From an uncultured Steroidobacter sp. (GTDB lineage: Bacteria; Pseudomonadota; Gammaproteobacteria; Steroidobacterales; Steroidobacteraceae), in NCBI RefSeq assembly GCF_937958065.1, contig NZ_CALFXI010000109.1, forward strand, positions 1 through 64,000: a DNA stretch of 64,000 nucleotides, written 5' to 3'. The notes under the pieces were generated by a model that saw only the letters and a program-made list of their open reading frames with translations, was not told the origin of the DNA and made no database searches. This document shows positions 9,200 to 17,891 of this stretch, piece by piece. The first letter of the stretch is position 1; every line of letters starts with the position of its first letter. The position numbers and the translations under genes were made by a program.

Positions 9200-10345
9200 A
9201 TGGCAACGACTCTGCAAGCACGCTTTGTCACCAGCATCGACCGCGTCCCCGCCGCGCAATGGAATGCGCTGGCGCTCGGGGGCAATCCGTTCGTGCGGCA
9301 CGAGTTCCTGCTCGCGCTGGAGCGCGCCGGCTGTGTCGGCAAGGCCGCCGGCTGGTTACCCAATCATCTGCTGCTCGAAGATCGGGGCCAGCTGGTCGCG
9401 GCCATGCCGCTGTACCGGAAGAGTCATTCGTGGGGCGAGTTCGTCTTCGACTGGAGCTGGGCGCGCGCTTACGATCAGGCGGGTCTGCGCTACTACCCCA
9501 AACTCGTGAGCATGCCGCCGTTCACGCCGGCGATGGGGCCGCGTTTACTGCTGGCACCTGATGCTTCGCCTGACGTGCGCAAGCGACTGAGCACGGAGCT
9601 GCTGACATATGCAAAGTCGCAGCAGATGTCATCCGCGCATCTGTTGTTCCTGACGGATGAGGATCGTGCGTCGTTGCGCGAGGAAGGTTATCTATGGCGC
9701 AAGGATTGCCAGTTTCACTGGCACAATCGCGGCTACAAAACGTTCGATGACTTCATTGCGACGTTCCGCTCCGACAAGCGCAAGAAGGCACTGCGCGAGC
9801 GTCGCCGCGTGCGTGAAGGTGGCGTCACGTTTCGCACGCTCACCGGCGCGGAGATGGACGCGAAGCTCTGGAATATCGTGTTCGGGTTCTCCGCGGCGAC
9901 GTTCGAATCGCACGGACACGAGCACTACTTGAACGTGGAATTCTTCCAGACCGTGTCCGCGGTCATGCCGCACTCCGTCGTGATCAAGCTGGCGGAGTAT
10001 CAGGGCCATCCCATCGCCACCGCGATCTTCTTTCGCGGCGACGAGGTGCTGTACGGTCGCTACTGGGGCGCGGCCGCGAACTTTCACAGCCTGCATTTCG
10101 AGACCTGCTATTACCAGGGCATCGAGTACTGCATCGAGCACGGGCTGCAGCACTTCGAGCCGGGTACCCAGGGCGAGCACAAGGTGCCGCGCGGCTTCGA
10201 GCCGACGCCCACCTGGTCGGCCCACTGGATCGCCGATCCGCGTTTCCGACGCGCCATCGATCACTATCTAAATGATGAGCGCGCGGCCATCGATCAATAT
10301 ATCCTGCAAGTCGAAGAACATACGCCGTATCACCGAGGGCCTTGA
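9200..10345 (+). CDS. GNAT-fold acyltransferase, peptidogalycan-biosynthesis-like (DUF482/COG3146)
   Basis: This 381-residue protein belongs to the family of FemAB-like double-GNAT proteins annotated as peptidogalycan biosynthesis/recognition. The conserved run from WNALALGGNPFVRHEFLLAL through FDWSWARAYDQAGLRYYPKL to EPGTQGEHKVPRGFEP identifies it; the last motif is the family hallmark. The substrate is unknown. It sits 4 bases upstream of aat and may be co-transcribed with it. FemX/Y proteins and Aat both use aminoacyl-tRNA and GNAT folds, so an aminoacyl-tRNA substrate is possible but unproven. Confidence 0.8.
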   Translation: MATTLQARFVTSIDRVPAAQWNALALGGNPFVRHEFLLALERAGCVGKAAGWLPNHLLLEDRGQLVAAMPLYRKSHSWGEFVFDWSWARAYDQAGLRYYPKLVSMPPFTPAMGPRLLLAPDASPDVRKRLSTELLTYAKSQQMSSAHLLFLTDEDRASLREEGYLWRKDCQFHWHNRGYKTFDDFIATFRSDKRKKALRERRRVREGGVTFRTLTGAEMDAKLWNIVFGFSAATFESHGHEHYLNVEFFQTVSAVMPHSVVIKLAEYQGHPIATAIFFRGDEVLYGRYWGAAANFHSLHFETCYYQGIEYCIEHGLQHFEPGTQGEHKVPRGFEPTPTWSAHWIADPRFRRAIDHYLNDERAAIDQYILQVEEHTPYHRGP

Positions 10346-10349
10346 ACCC

Positions 10350-11087
10350 ATGCGCGGCTCGATTGTCTGGCTTTCGGAGCACGATTCACCGGATGCGTTT
10401 CCGCCGGTGGATCGTGCATTGGTCGAACCGGATGGACTGCTCGCCGCCGGCGGCGACTTGTCCCCAATGCGACTACTCGCCGCCTACCGGCGCGGCATCT
10501 TCCCCTGGTACTCGCGCGGTCAACCGATCCTGTGGTGGTGCCCGGATCCACGCGCCGTCCTGATGCCGGATCAGCTCAAGGTCTCGCGCAGTCTGGCCAA
10601 ATCAAGCCGGAATCGCGGCTTTGTCACCCGCATCGATACCGCGTTTCGCGAGGTGGTGCGCGCCTGTGGCAGCAGCGAATTGCGACCTGGCGGAACCTGG
10701 CTGTCGCCGGAAATGCGCGCGGCCTACGTCAGGCTGCACCGCTTGGGATTCGCCCATTCGGTGGAAACCTGGCTCGATGGCCGGCTGGTCGGCGGCCTGT
10801 ACGGCGTCGCGCTCGGGCGCATGTTCTTCGGCGAATCGATGTTCAGCACCGAGCGCGATGCCTCCAAAGTTGCGCTCAAACGCCTCTGCGAGGAGCTGGT
10901 TTCGCGTCGCTTCCACATGATCGACTGTCAGATGTCGACGCCCCACCTGATGAGCCTGGGGGCCAAGATGATCCCGCGCGCCGAATTCACCCAGGCACTG
11001 GACGAACACTTGGGCGGGCTGTTCCAGCCCGGCCTCTGGAACGAAGCGCCGCCGGCCGGGAACGAAGCACCACCGGCGAACGTATGA
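10350..11087 (+). CDS. aat: Leucyl/phenylalanyl-tRNA--protein transferase
   Basis: This 245-residue GNAT-fold enzyme adds Leu or Phe from charged tRNA to N-terminal Arg or Lys, creating primary N-degrons for ClpAP via ClpS. Family motifs are readable: LLAAGGDLSPMRLLAAYRRG, IFPWYS, WWCPDPRAVL, VGGLYGVALGRMFFGESMFS and DCQMSTPHLMSLGA. The ATG at 10350 lies 4 bases after the preceding stop. The adaptor clpS and unfoldase clpA lie 0.5-3 kb downstream on the other strand, so the whole N-end-rule pathway is clustered here. Confidence 0.96.
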   Translation: MRGSIVWLSEHDSPDAFPPVDRALVEPDGLLAAGGDLSPMRLLAAYRRGIFPWYSRGQPILWWCPDPRAVLMPDQLKVSRSLAKSSRNRGFVTRIDTAFREVVRACGSSELRPGGTWLSPEMRAAYVRLHRLGFAHSVETWLDGRLVGGLYGVALGRMFFGESMFSTERDASKVALKRLCEELVSRRFHMIDCQMSTPHLMSLGAKMIPRAEFTQALDEHLGGLFQPGLWNEAPPAGNEAPPANV

Positions 11088-11225
11088 CGGACTGATGCGA
11101 CGAATCGTGGGCATCCAGCCCAGCACCGAACCCGTACGGTCCGGTGTCAATTGCATTGGCTAGGGGCTTTATGCACAATTCGCGCGCCCTGCCGGCGGGC
11201 CCTGCCGGACAGTCATCGAGAGTGC

Positions 11226-11444
11226 ATGTCGAAAGAAGATGCGATTCAGATGGAAGGCCGCGTGATCGACACGCTGCCCAACACTACGTTCAAGGTGCAG
11301 CTGAATAACGGCCACACCGTGATTGCGCACATCTCCGGAAAGATGCGCAAAAACTATATCCGCATTCTGACTGGCGACGCGGTCACCGTGGAGCTGACGC
11401 CCTACGACCTGACCAAAGGCCGCATCGTGTACCGCGGCCGCTGA
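11226..11444 (+). CDS. infA: Translation initiation factor IF-1
   Basis: This 72-residue OB-fold protein binds the ribosomal A site during initiation. The sequence from MSKEDAIQMEGRVIDTLPN through NGHTVIAHISGKMRKNYIRI to GRIVYRGR is nearly canonical. The start is fixed by homology; upstream in-frame sequence has no family match. It lies after aat, as in many Gammaproteobacteria, and converges with clpA across a 100-base gap containing a perfect GGCAGCA/TGCTGCC hairpin at 11518-11536. Confidence 0.97.
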   Translation: MSKEDAIQMEGRVIDTLPNTTFKVQLNNGHTVIAHISGKMRKNYIRILTGDAVTVELTPYDLTKGRIVYRGR

Positions 11445-11543
11445 CGCGGCCCGAAGGATTCTCGCCTCGACAGGCCCAACCCCGGCGCTGTCGATTTCCG
11501 CTCTGACGTAAATGGCCGGCAGCAATCCGTGCTGCCGATCCGA

Positions 11544-13826
11544 TTACTTGGACTCTTCCAGCAGCGCCTGCTCGGTATCCGCGCGCGCTTCGACCTTGAG
11601 CTTGTCGTCCGGGCCGAGCGTCACGAAGGCGTGACCGCCGCCGACCAGGCGTCCGAACAGCAGCTCTTCGGCCAGCGGCCGCTTGATCGCTTCCTGGATC
11701 ACGCGGGCCATGGGACGCGCGCCCATCTTCGGATCGTAGCCCTTGCGAGCCATCCACTCGCGCGCCGCATCGTCGATGTGCAGCTGCACGCCCTTCTGCT
11801 CCAGCTGCGCCTCGACTTCCACCAGCAACTTGTCGACCACGCGCTGAATGGTGCGCGGATCCAGGCCGTTGAACTGGATGATGCCGTCCAGGCGGTTGCG
11901 GAACTCGGGCGTGAACATGCGCTTGATCGCTTCCATGCCGTCGGTCGAGTGATCCTGCTGCGTGAAGCCGATCGAGGGTCGATTCATCTCGAATGCACCC
12001 GCGTTGGTCGTCATGACGATGACGACGTGACGGAAATCCGCCTTGCGGCCGTTGTTGTCGGTGAGCGTGCCGTGGTCCATGACCTGCAGCAGCAGGTTGA
12101 ACACATCCGGATGCGCCTTCTCGATTTCATCCAGCAGCAGCACCGAGTGCGGATGCTTGTTGATCGCTTCGGTGAGCAGACCGCCCTGATCGAAGCCGAC
12201 GTAGCCCGGAGGCGCGCCGATCAGACGCGACACCGTGTGGCGTTCCATGTATTCGGACATGTCGAAGCGGATCAGCTCCACGCCGAGCGCGATGGCGAGC
12301 TGACGGGTGACTTCGGTCTTGCCGACGCCGGTGGGACCGGCGAACAGGAACGAGCCGACCGGCTTGCGCTGATCGCCCAGGCCCGAGCGGGACATCTTGA
12401 TCGCCGAGGCCAGCGAATCGATCGCCGTATCCTGGCCGTAGATCACCAGCTTGAGGTTGCGCTCCAGGTTCTTCAGCACATCCTTGTCCGAGGTCGACAC
12501 GTTCTTCGGCGGGATGCGTGCGATGCGCGCGACCACGTCTTCGATCATCTGCGTCGTCACCGTCGTCTCACGCTCGCCTTCGGGCTTCAGGCGCAGACGC
12601 GCGCCCGCCTCGTCGATCACGTCGATGGCCTTGTCGGGCAACTGACGATCGTTGATGTGACGGGCGGCGAGCTCGGCCGCGGACACCAGCGCATCGTCGG
12701 CGTACTTCACGTTGTGATGCTCTTCGAAGCGCGAGCGCAGACCCTTCAGGATCTCGACCGTCTCCGGCACCGTGGGCTCGACGATGTCGATCTTCTGGAA
12801 ACGACGCGCGAGCGCGTGATCCTTCTCGAAGATGCCGCGGTATTCGCTGTAGGTCGTCGAGCCGATGCAACGCAGCTCGCCGTTGGCGAGCGCCGGCTTG
12901 ATCAGATTGGACGCATCCATCACGCCACCGGAAGCGGCGCCCGCGCCGATCACGGTGTGGATCTCGTCGATGAACAGGATCGAGCCGGGATTCTTCTTCA
13001 GCTCGCTGAGCACGCTCTTCAGGCGCTTCTCGAAATCGCCGCGATACTTGGTGCCGGCGATCAACGCGCCCATGTCGAGCGAGTACACCGTGCTGTCCGA
13101 CAGCACTTCGGGCACCTTGTCCTCGATGATCATGCGCGCGAGCCCTTCGGCGATCGCGGTCTTGCCCACGCCGGCCTCGCCGACGTACAGCGGATTGTTC
13201 TTGCGACGACGGCACAGGATCTCGACGGTGCGCTCGATTTCGGTGCGCCGTCCGATCAGGGGATCGATGCGTCCTTCCATCGCCTGCTTGTTCAGATTGG
13301 TCGTGAACTTCTCCAGCGCCGTGCCGCCATCGGGCTCGCCGCGCTCGGCCTCGGTGCCGGGCGCCGACTCGTCCTTGTCGGTGCGATCCTCGGCGATCTT
13401 GGAGAGGCCATGGGAGATGTAATTGACCACATCCAGGCGCGCCACGTCCTGCATGGACAGCAGGTAGGCGGCATGCGAGTGCTTCTCGCTGAAAATCGCG
13501 ACCAGCACATTGGCCGCGGTCACTTCCTTCTTGCCGCTCGACTGGACGTGGAACACCGCGCGCTGCAGGACGCGCTGGAAGCCCAGCGTCGGCTGCACTT
13601 CGCGATCGTCATCATCCTTTAACCGCGGTGTGGTTTGATCGATGAAATCCTTCAGGTCCTTGCGCAGTCGAGCGACGTCGGCGCCGCAGGCGCGGAGGAT
13701 TTCCCGGACTTTCGGCGTGTCCACGATCGCGAGCAGCAGATGCTCCACGGTCATGAACTCGTGCCGCGCTTCGCGCGCCGACTGGAAAGCCTCGTTGAGA
13801 CAGATTTCGAGTTCGCTGCTTAACAC
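11544..13826 (-). CDS. clpA: ATP-dependent Clp protease ATP-binding subunit ClpA
   Basis: This 760-residue Hsp100 unfoldase feeds ClpP. An N-terminal Clp_N double repeat (about residues 1-145) binds ClpS. Two AAA+ modules follow, with Walker A GEAGVGKTAIAEGL in D1 and GPTGVGKTEVTRQL in D2, and Walker B SILFIDEIHTV and SVLLLDEIEKAHPDVF. No long middle domain is present, so it is ClpA rather than ClpB. Translation starts at GTG (13824-13826). It is downstream of clpS on the same strand, the usual order; clpP is not in the window. Confidence 0.97.
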   Translation of the reverse strand: MLSSELEICLNEAFQSAREARHEFMTVEHLLLAIVDTPKVREILRACGADVARLRKDLKDFIDQTTPRLKDDDDREVQPTLGFQRVLQRAVFHVQSSGKKEVTAANVLVAIFSEKHSHAAYLLSMQDVARLDVVNYISHGLSKIAEDRTDKDESAPGTEAERGEPDGGTALEKFTTNLNKQAMEGRIDPLIGRRTEIERTVEILCRRRKNNPLYVGEAGVGKTAIAEGLARMIIEDKVPEVLSDSTVYSLDMGALIAGTKYRGDFEKRLKSVLSELKKNPGSILFIDEIHTVIGAGAASGGVMDASNLIKPALANGELRCIGSTTYSEYRGIFEKDHALARRFQKIDIVEPTVPETVEILKGLRSRFEEHHNVKYADDALVSAAELAARHINDRQLPDKAIDVIDEAGARLRLKPEGERETTVTTQMIEDVVARIARIPPKNVSTSDKDVLKNLERNLKLVIYGQDTAIDSLASAIKMSRSGLGDQRKPVGSFLFAGPTGVGKTEVTRQLAIALGVELIRFDMSEYMERHTVSRLIGAPPGYVGFDQGGLLTEAINKHPHSVLLLDEIEKAHPDVFNLLLQVMDHGTLTDNNGRKADFRHVVIVMTTNAGAFEMNRPSIGFTQQDHSTDGMEAIKRMFTPEFRNRLDGIIQFNGLDPRTIQRVVDKLLVEVEAQLEQKGVQLHIDDAAREWMARKGYDPKMGARPMARVIQEAIKRPLAEELLFGRLVGGGHAFVTLGPDDKLKVEARADTEQALLEESK

Positions 13827-13949
13827 GGACTGACTCTCAGATACCTAAACAACTTAAAGAGTGGACCGCTGTCCGCGTCGGAGGTTCGTAGCCCCCGCCG
13901 TGGTCGGTTTCCAGCGTGGCAGGCCCACGGCTGGATGCGGTGAACCTCT

Positions 13950-14267
13950 TCACGTTTCTTCCATCGTGCATAACAGAGGATGCTGGTGCTGGCGCGCGTA
14001 CGTGGTCACCTGAGCGACCTTGGTCTCGGCGATTTCGAAGGTGAAGACGCCGCACACCCCTTTGCCCTTGGTATGCACCTCCAGCATAACGCGCGTGGCG
14101 GTCGTGCGATCCATGCCGAAAATACGTTCCAGCACGTCGACGACAAATTCCATCGGCGTGTAGTCGTCGTTCAGCAGGACCACCTGATACAGCGGAGGTC
14201 GCTTGAGCTTGGGCTCGGCTTCCTCGGTGACCAGCTCCCGCTCATGCCGTGTGCTCTCTTCCGTCAT
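13950..14267 (-). CDS. clpS: ATP-dependent Clp protease adaptor ClpS
   Basis: This 105-residue N-end-rule adaptor delivers proteins with N-terminal Leu, Phe, Tyr or Trp to ClpA. After a charged flexible tail come the core motifs YQVVLLNDDYTPMEFVVDVL, with the Asn-Asp-Asp of the N-degron pocket, and MLEVHTKGKGVCGVFTFEIA. The ATG at 14267 is preferred to the TTG one codon upstream. It lies 123 bases before clpA. Confidence 0.96.
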   Translation of the reverse strand: MTEESTRHERELVTEEAEPKLKRPPLYQVVLLNDDYTPMEFVVDVLERIFGMDRTTATRVMLEVHTKGKGVCGVFTFEIAETKVAQVTTYARQHQHPLLCTMEET

Positions 14268-14699
14268 CAACTTAGCGCGCTACCAGTTCGCACTCTTTAT
14301 AGGGGGGAACCCCGGACAATACAAGGCAGCATCCCTCGCACCGCACTTCACCCTGCCGTGAGGGTCCAAAGCCGCCTCGCAGCGGGTGTTCAGGGCTCCG
14401 AGCATGGCCGCGCCAGGGCTCGCCTCACGACGCCATCGAAGCACGCGGCCTATCATCCACGTGGCCGGCATGCTGCTGGCGTGTCGCCTGTGGAGGTCAC
14501 CCGCGAGATTGCCGATTCGGACATTTGCGACAGTGTTTTCATCAATGGGAACAATCTCTTGTGACAAACTAACGCCACTCCGTATCATGTCGTGTCAGGC
14601 CGCCCCCGCCGGACTGACCCGTGGCCAGCACTGATCCGCCGCCGGCTGCGAATAGTGGAAGACAACCCTGGTCGTCTAACTTGGTCGCGTATTCGAACG
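14268..14699. other. Intergenic region between clpS and the gsp operon
   Basis: About 430 bases between divergent genes with no supported gene; the open frames here are short and have no recognisable domain. The right half holds a candidate promoter for the gsp genes. The upstream side of clpS (14271-14300) contains a GGGGGG tract but no clear promoter hexamers. Confidence 0.4.
14559..14588 (+). promoter_or_regulatory. Candidate sigma-70 promoter of the gsp operon
   Basis: A -35-like TTGTGA (14559-14564) and a -10-like TATCAT (14583-14588) are separated by 18 bases, about 110 bases before the gspC start. This is the best-spaced hexamer pair I found in the region, but it rests on pattern only. 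Confidence 0.4.
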
Positions 14700-15647
14700 A
14701 TGCCACTGTCTGCAAAATTGCACGAATTTCAGGAGCTCACGCCCCAGCAGTGGCTCGACCGGGCGTCGCGGACCGCGCCCCAGGTCGTGATGGTGGTGCT
14801 GGTGGTCGCCATTGCGTGGCAACTGGTCCAGCTGACCTGGCTGTTATTGGATCGCGGTCCGCAACGTCAACCCGTCACGGCCCCGCCTCCGATGAATGTC
14901 GCGCCCGTGCGCAGCGGCGTGGACATCCAAGCCATCGTCAACGCGCATCTGTTCGATGTCGCCGCGGCGCCGGCGGCCCCGGATGCGGCCAACGCCCCCG
15001 CAACGCAGATGAACCTGGTGCTGTCGGCCGTTTTTGCCGCTGAAGATCCTGCCAAGGGTCTGGCGATCATTGGCGAGTCGGCCCAGTCGGCGAAAGTCTT
15101 CGCGGTCGGCGGCATGGTCCGTCCCGGCACCAAATTGCACGCCGTTTATATCGACAAGGTCATTCTCGACCGGGGCGGCAACCTGGAAGCACTGGCCCTG
15201 CCCAAGCGCACGTCCGCGCCGCTGGTCATCAATCGTCCGCCGGCACCCCAGCAGAATCAGGCCGCGGAGAACCTCCGACGGCTCGCCGAGACCAACCCGA
15301 GCGCTTTTGCCGAAATCATCCGGCCGCAGCCGGTGTTCGCCAATGGCGTGCAACGGGGCTACCGGGTCTACCCGGGCCGGAACCGCGCCCAGTTCAGCAA
15401 GCTCGGACTGGTGCCCGGCGATCTGGTGCTGTCGATCAATGGCACGCCGCTGGATGATCCCCAGCGCGGCATGGAGATCTTCAACACCATCGGCAGCGCC
15501 GGCCAGGTCAATGTGACCGTCGAACGTAACGGTCAGACGCAGGAGCTGACGCTGAACATGGCACAGATCAACGTGCCCGACGCCAATGGCGGTCAACCGC
15601 CGCGGCCGACGCAACGCCCGAACACTCCGCAGCCGCCTGCCCAATGA
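14700..15647 (+). CDS. gspC: Type II secretion system protein GspC
   Basis: This 315-residue inner-membrane protein links the cytoplasmic-membrane platform to the outer-membrane secretin. It has a short cytoplasmic N-terminus, one transmembrane helix (VVMVVLVVAIAWQLVQLTWL), a Pro/Ala linker, the homology region starting at IVNAHLFDV, and a C-terminal PDZ domain (GLVPGDLVLSINGTPLDD). The tail is Pro/Gln-rich. The ATG at 14700 matches the family's short N-terminus; the frame is open to 14592. It is the first gene of a gspCDEF run and ends at 15647 with ATGA sequence. Confidence 0.93.
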   Translation: MPLSAKLHEFQELTPQQWLDRASRTAPQVVMVVLVVAIAWQLVQLTWLLLDRGPQRQPVTAPPPMNVAPVRSGVDIQAIVNAHLFDVAAAPAAPDAANAPATQMNLVLSAVFAAEDPAKGLAIIGESAQSAKVFAVGGMVRPGTKLHAVYIDKVILDRGGNLEALALPKRTSAPLVINRPPAPQQNQAAENLRRLAETNPSAFAEIIRPQPVFANGVQRGYRVYPGRNRAQFSKLGLVPGDLVLSINGTPLDDPQRGMEIFNTIGSAGQVNVTVERNGQTQELTLNMAQINVPDANGGQPPRPTQRPNTPQPPAQ

Positions 15648-15691
15648 GCGGCCGCGTTTCCAAGAACGACAGTCTCAGTCAAGGACCGTCC

Positions 15692-17860
15692 ATGACGTTT
15701 TCTTCAACTCACCCAGCTGCTGGGAAGCCGGCGAGCGTGCTCAGCGGCAAGCGCTCCGGTCTGCTTGCGCTCACCATGACGTGCCTGCTCACGTGCGTCT
15801 CGGCGACGGCGCAACAGCAGCAGCAACAACCGCCGGCACAGCAGGCGACCATCACGCCGGCGTTTCGTGACGCCGAGCTGACTGAAATCATCGACGCGGT
15901 CGCGACCATCACCGGCAAGACCTTCATCGTCGATCCTCGCGTGCGCGCGCAGGTGACGATCCGGTCCTCGACGCCGATGACGCCGGATGCGTTCTATCAG
16001 ACGTTCCTGTCGATCCTGCAGGTGCATGGCTTCATCGCGGTGCCCTCCGGCGACAACATCAAAATTCTGCCCGACGCCAATATGCGGCAGGTGCCGGGCG
16101 ACGATCTGCCCGCGCATCTCAATCCGAACTCGGACGAAGTCGTCACCCAGGTCATCTCGGTTCGTAACATCAATGCTGCGCAGCTGGTGCCGGTGCTGCG
16201 TCCGTTGATTCCGCAGAACGGTCACCTGGTCGCCTACCCCGCTTCCAACATGCTGATCGTCTCGGATCGCGCCAACAACATCGCGCGCATCATGCGCATC
16301 GTGCAGCGCCTGGATCAGGGCGGCGACGAAGAGATCGAAATCATTCGCCTGGAGAACGCGAGCGCGGCGGAAATCGTGCGCGTGGTGAATGCGCTGTCAC
16401 AGGGCGCGCAACAGCAAGGCGAAGCCCCCGGCATGCAAGCCAAGCTCGTCGCCGACGATCGCACCAACAGCGTGCTGATCTCCGGCGAGAAGGGACAGCG
16501 TCTGCGCCTGAAGGGCCTGGTGATGCATCTGGACACGCCGCTCGAAGCCGGCGGCGATACGCAGGTTCGTTATCTGAATTACGCCGACGCCGAGCAGATC
16601 GCCGGCAAGCTCAAAGAACAGGTCACCGGCATCACGCAAGCGGCGCCTGGCGCGCCCGGTGCTGCGCCTGGTGCCGCCGGCCCCGCCGCCGCTCAGGATC
16701 GCAATACGACCATCTGGGCGGACAAACAAACCAATGCCCTGGTCGTGACCGCGGCCCCCAAGATGATGCGGCAGATCATGTCGGTGGTGGACAAGCTCGA
16801 CATCCGGCGCGCCCAGGTGCACCTCGAAGCCATCCTGGTCGAAATCACTCAATCGCGCGCCGCCGAGCTGGGCGTGAACTGGGCCGTGTTCAGCGAAGAG
16901 CAAGGCAGCACCATTCCCATCGGTACGTTCAACCAGGACGTGGGCGGCACGAGCCTCGGCAGTCTCGCCTCCGCCATCATCAGCGGAGGCCGCACCACCG
17001 GCTCGAGCAGCACCAACATTCCCGCGCTGCCGACCGGCCTGACTCTCGGCGCGGGCATGATCGAAGACGGTGGATTGAACTTCGCCGTGCTGTTACGCGC
17101 GCTGCGTAACGATGGCAGCAGCAACATCCTGCAGACGCCCTCGATCACCACGCTGGACAACGAAGAGGCCGAGATCAAGGTGGCGCAGGAAGTGCCGTTC
17201 ATCACCGGCCAGTACACCAACACCGGCACGACCACCCAGGGCGCGGTCAATCCGTTCCAGACCATTCAGCGCGAAGAGGTCGGCAACATCCTGAAGATCA
17301 CGCCGCAGATCAACGAAGGCACGGCGGTGCAGCTGAAGATCGAGCAGGAGAATTCCAACCTCACCCAGGGCGTGACCGGCGCGGTCGACCTGATCACCAA
17401 CAAGCGCACCATCTCCACGACGGTGCTGGTCGAGGACGGCGGCATGATCGTGCTCGGCGGACTGATCACCGACACTGTCAACGAGGGCGAGGCGCGCGTG
17501 CCCATCCTCGGCAATATTCCGATCATTGGTGAGTTGTTCAAGACTCGCAACGGCTCGAAGGAAAAGCGCAACCTGATGGTGTTCATCCGTCCGACCATCC
17601 TGCGCGACGGCGTGGCCGCGGCCTTTACGACCACGGCCAAGTACAACGTGCTGCGCGATCAGCAGCTGCAGCGTAAAAAGGGTCGTGTGACGTTGCTGCC
17701 CGGCGAACGCCAGCCGCTGTTACCGCCGATCGAGGATCTCTCGAAATACGCCGACCCGACCGCGGGCGCGGAGGCGCCGGCGCCGGGCACGAATCTGGAA
17801 GCACCGCCGCCGGCGCAGACCGAGCCGCTGCCGGAGCAGTCACCGCCGCCGCAGCCGTGA
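15692..17860 (+). CDS. gspD: Type II secretion system secretin GspD
   Basis: This 722-residue outer-membrane channel has a signal peptide ending near SATAQQ, then a run of six Gln, the N0 domain (RDAELTEIIDAVATITGKTF), N1-N3 repeats, and the secretin barrel with EVPFITGQYTNTGTTTQGAV and the conserved VPILGNIPIIGELFK. The Ala/Gly/Pro insert near AAPGAPGAAPGAAG falls within N3. The start at 15692 has AAGGA six bases upstream; an alternative ATG at 15644 overlaps the gspC stop (ATGA) but has no ribosome-binding site. The C-terminal Pro/Gln-rich tail may be the pilotin-binding S-domain region, though no pilotin gene is adjacent. Confidence 0.95.
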   Translation: MTFSSTHPAAGKPASVLSGKRSGLLALTMTCLLTCVSATAQQQQQQPPAQQATITPAFRDAELTEIIDAVATITGKTFIVDPRVRAQVTIRSSTPMTPDAFYQTFLSILQVHGFIAVPSGDNIKILPDANMRQVPGDDLPAHLNPNSDEVVTQVISVRNINAAQLVPVLRPLIPQNGHLVAYPASNMLIVSDRANNIARIMRIVQRLDQGGDEEIEIIRLENASAAEIVRVVNALSQGAQQQGEAPGMQAKLVADDRTNSVLISGEKGQRLRLKGLVMHLDTPLEAGGDTQVRYLNYADAEQIAGKLKEQVTGITQAAPGAPGAAPGAAGPAAAQDRNTTIWADKQTNALVVTAAPKMMRQIMSVVDKLDIRRAQVHLEAILVEITQSRAAELGVNWAVFSEEQGSTIPIGTFNQDVGGTSLGSLASAIISGGRTTGSSSTNIPALPTGLTLGAGMIEDGGLNFAVLLRALRNDGSSNILQTPSITTLDNEEAEIKVAQEVPFITGQYTNTGTTTQGAVNPFQTIQREEVGNILKITPQINEGTAVQLKIEQENSNLTQGVTGAVDLITNKRTISTTVLVEDGGMIVLGGLITDTVNEGEARVPILGNIPIIGELFKTRNGSKEKRNLMVFIRPTILRDGVAAAFTTTAKYNVLRDQQLQRKKGRVTLLPGERQPLLPPIEDLSKYADPTAGAEAPAPGTNLEAPPPAQTEPLPEQSPPPQP

Positions 17861-17891
17861 TCGGCTCTCTTTCTCAGGACAAGGTGTTGTC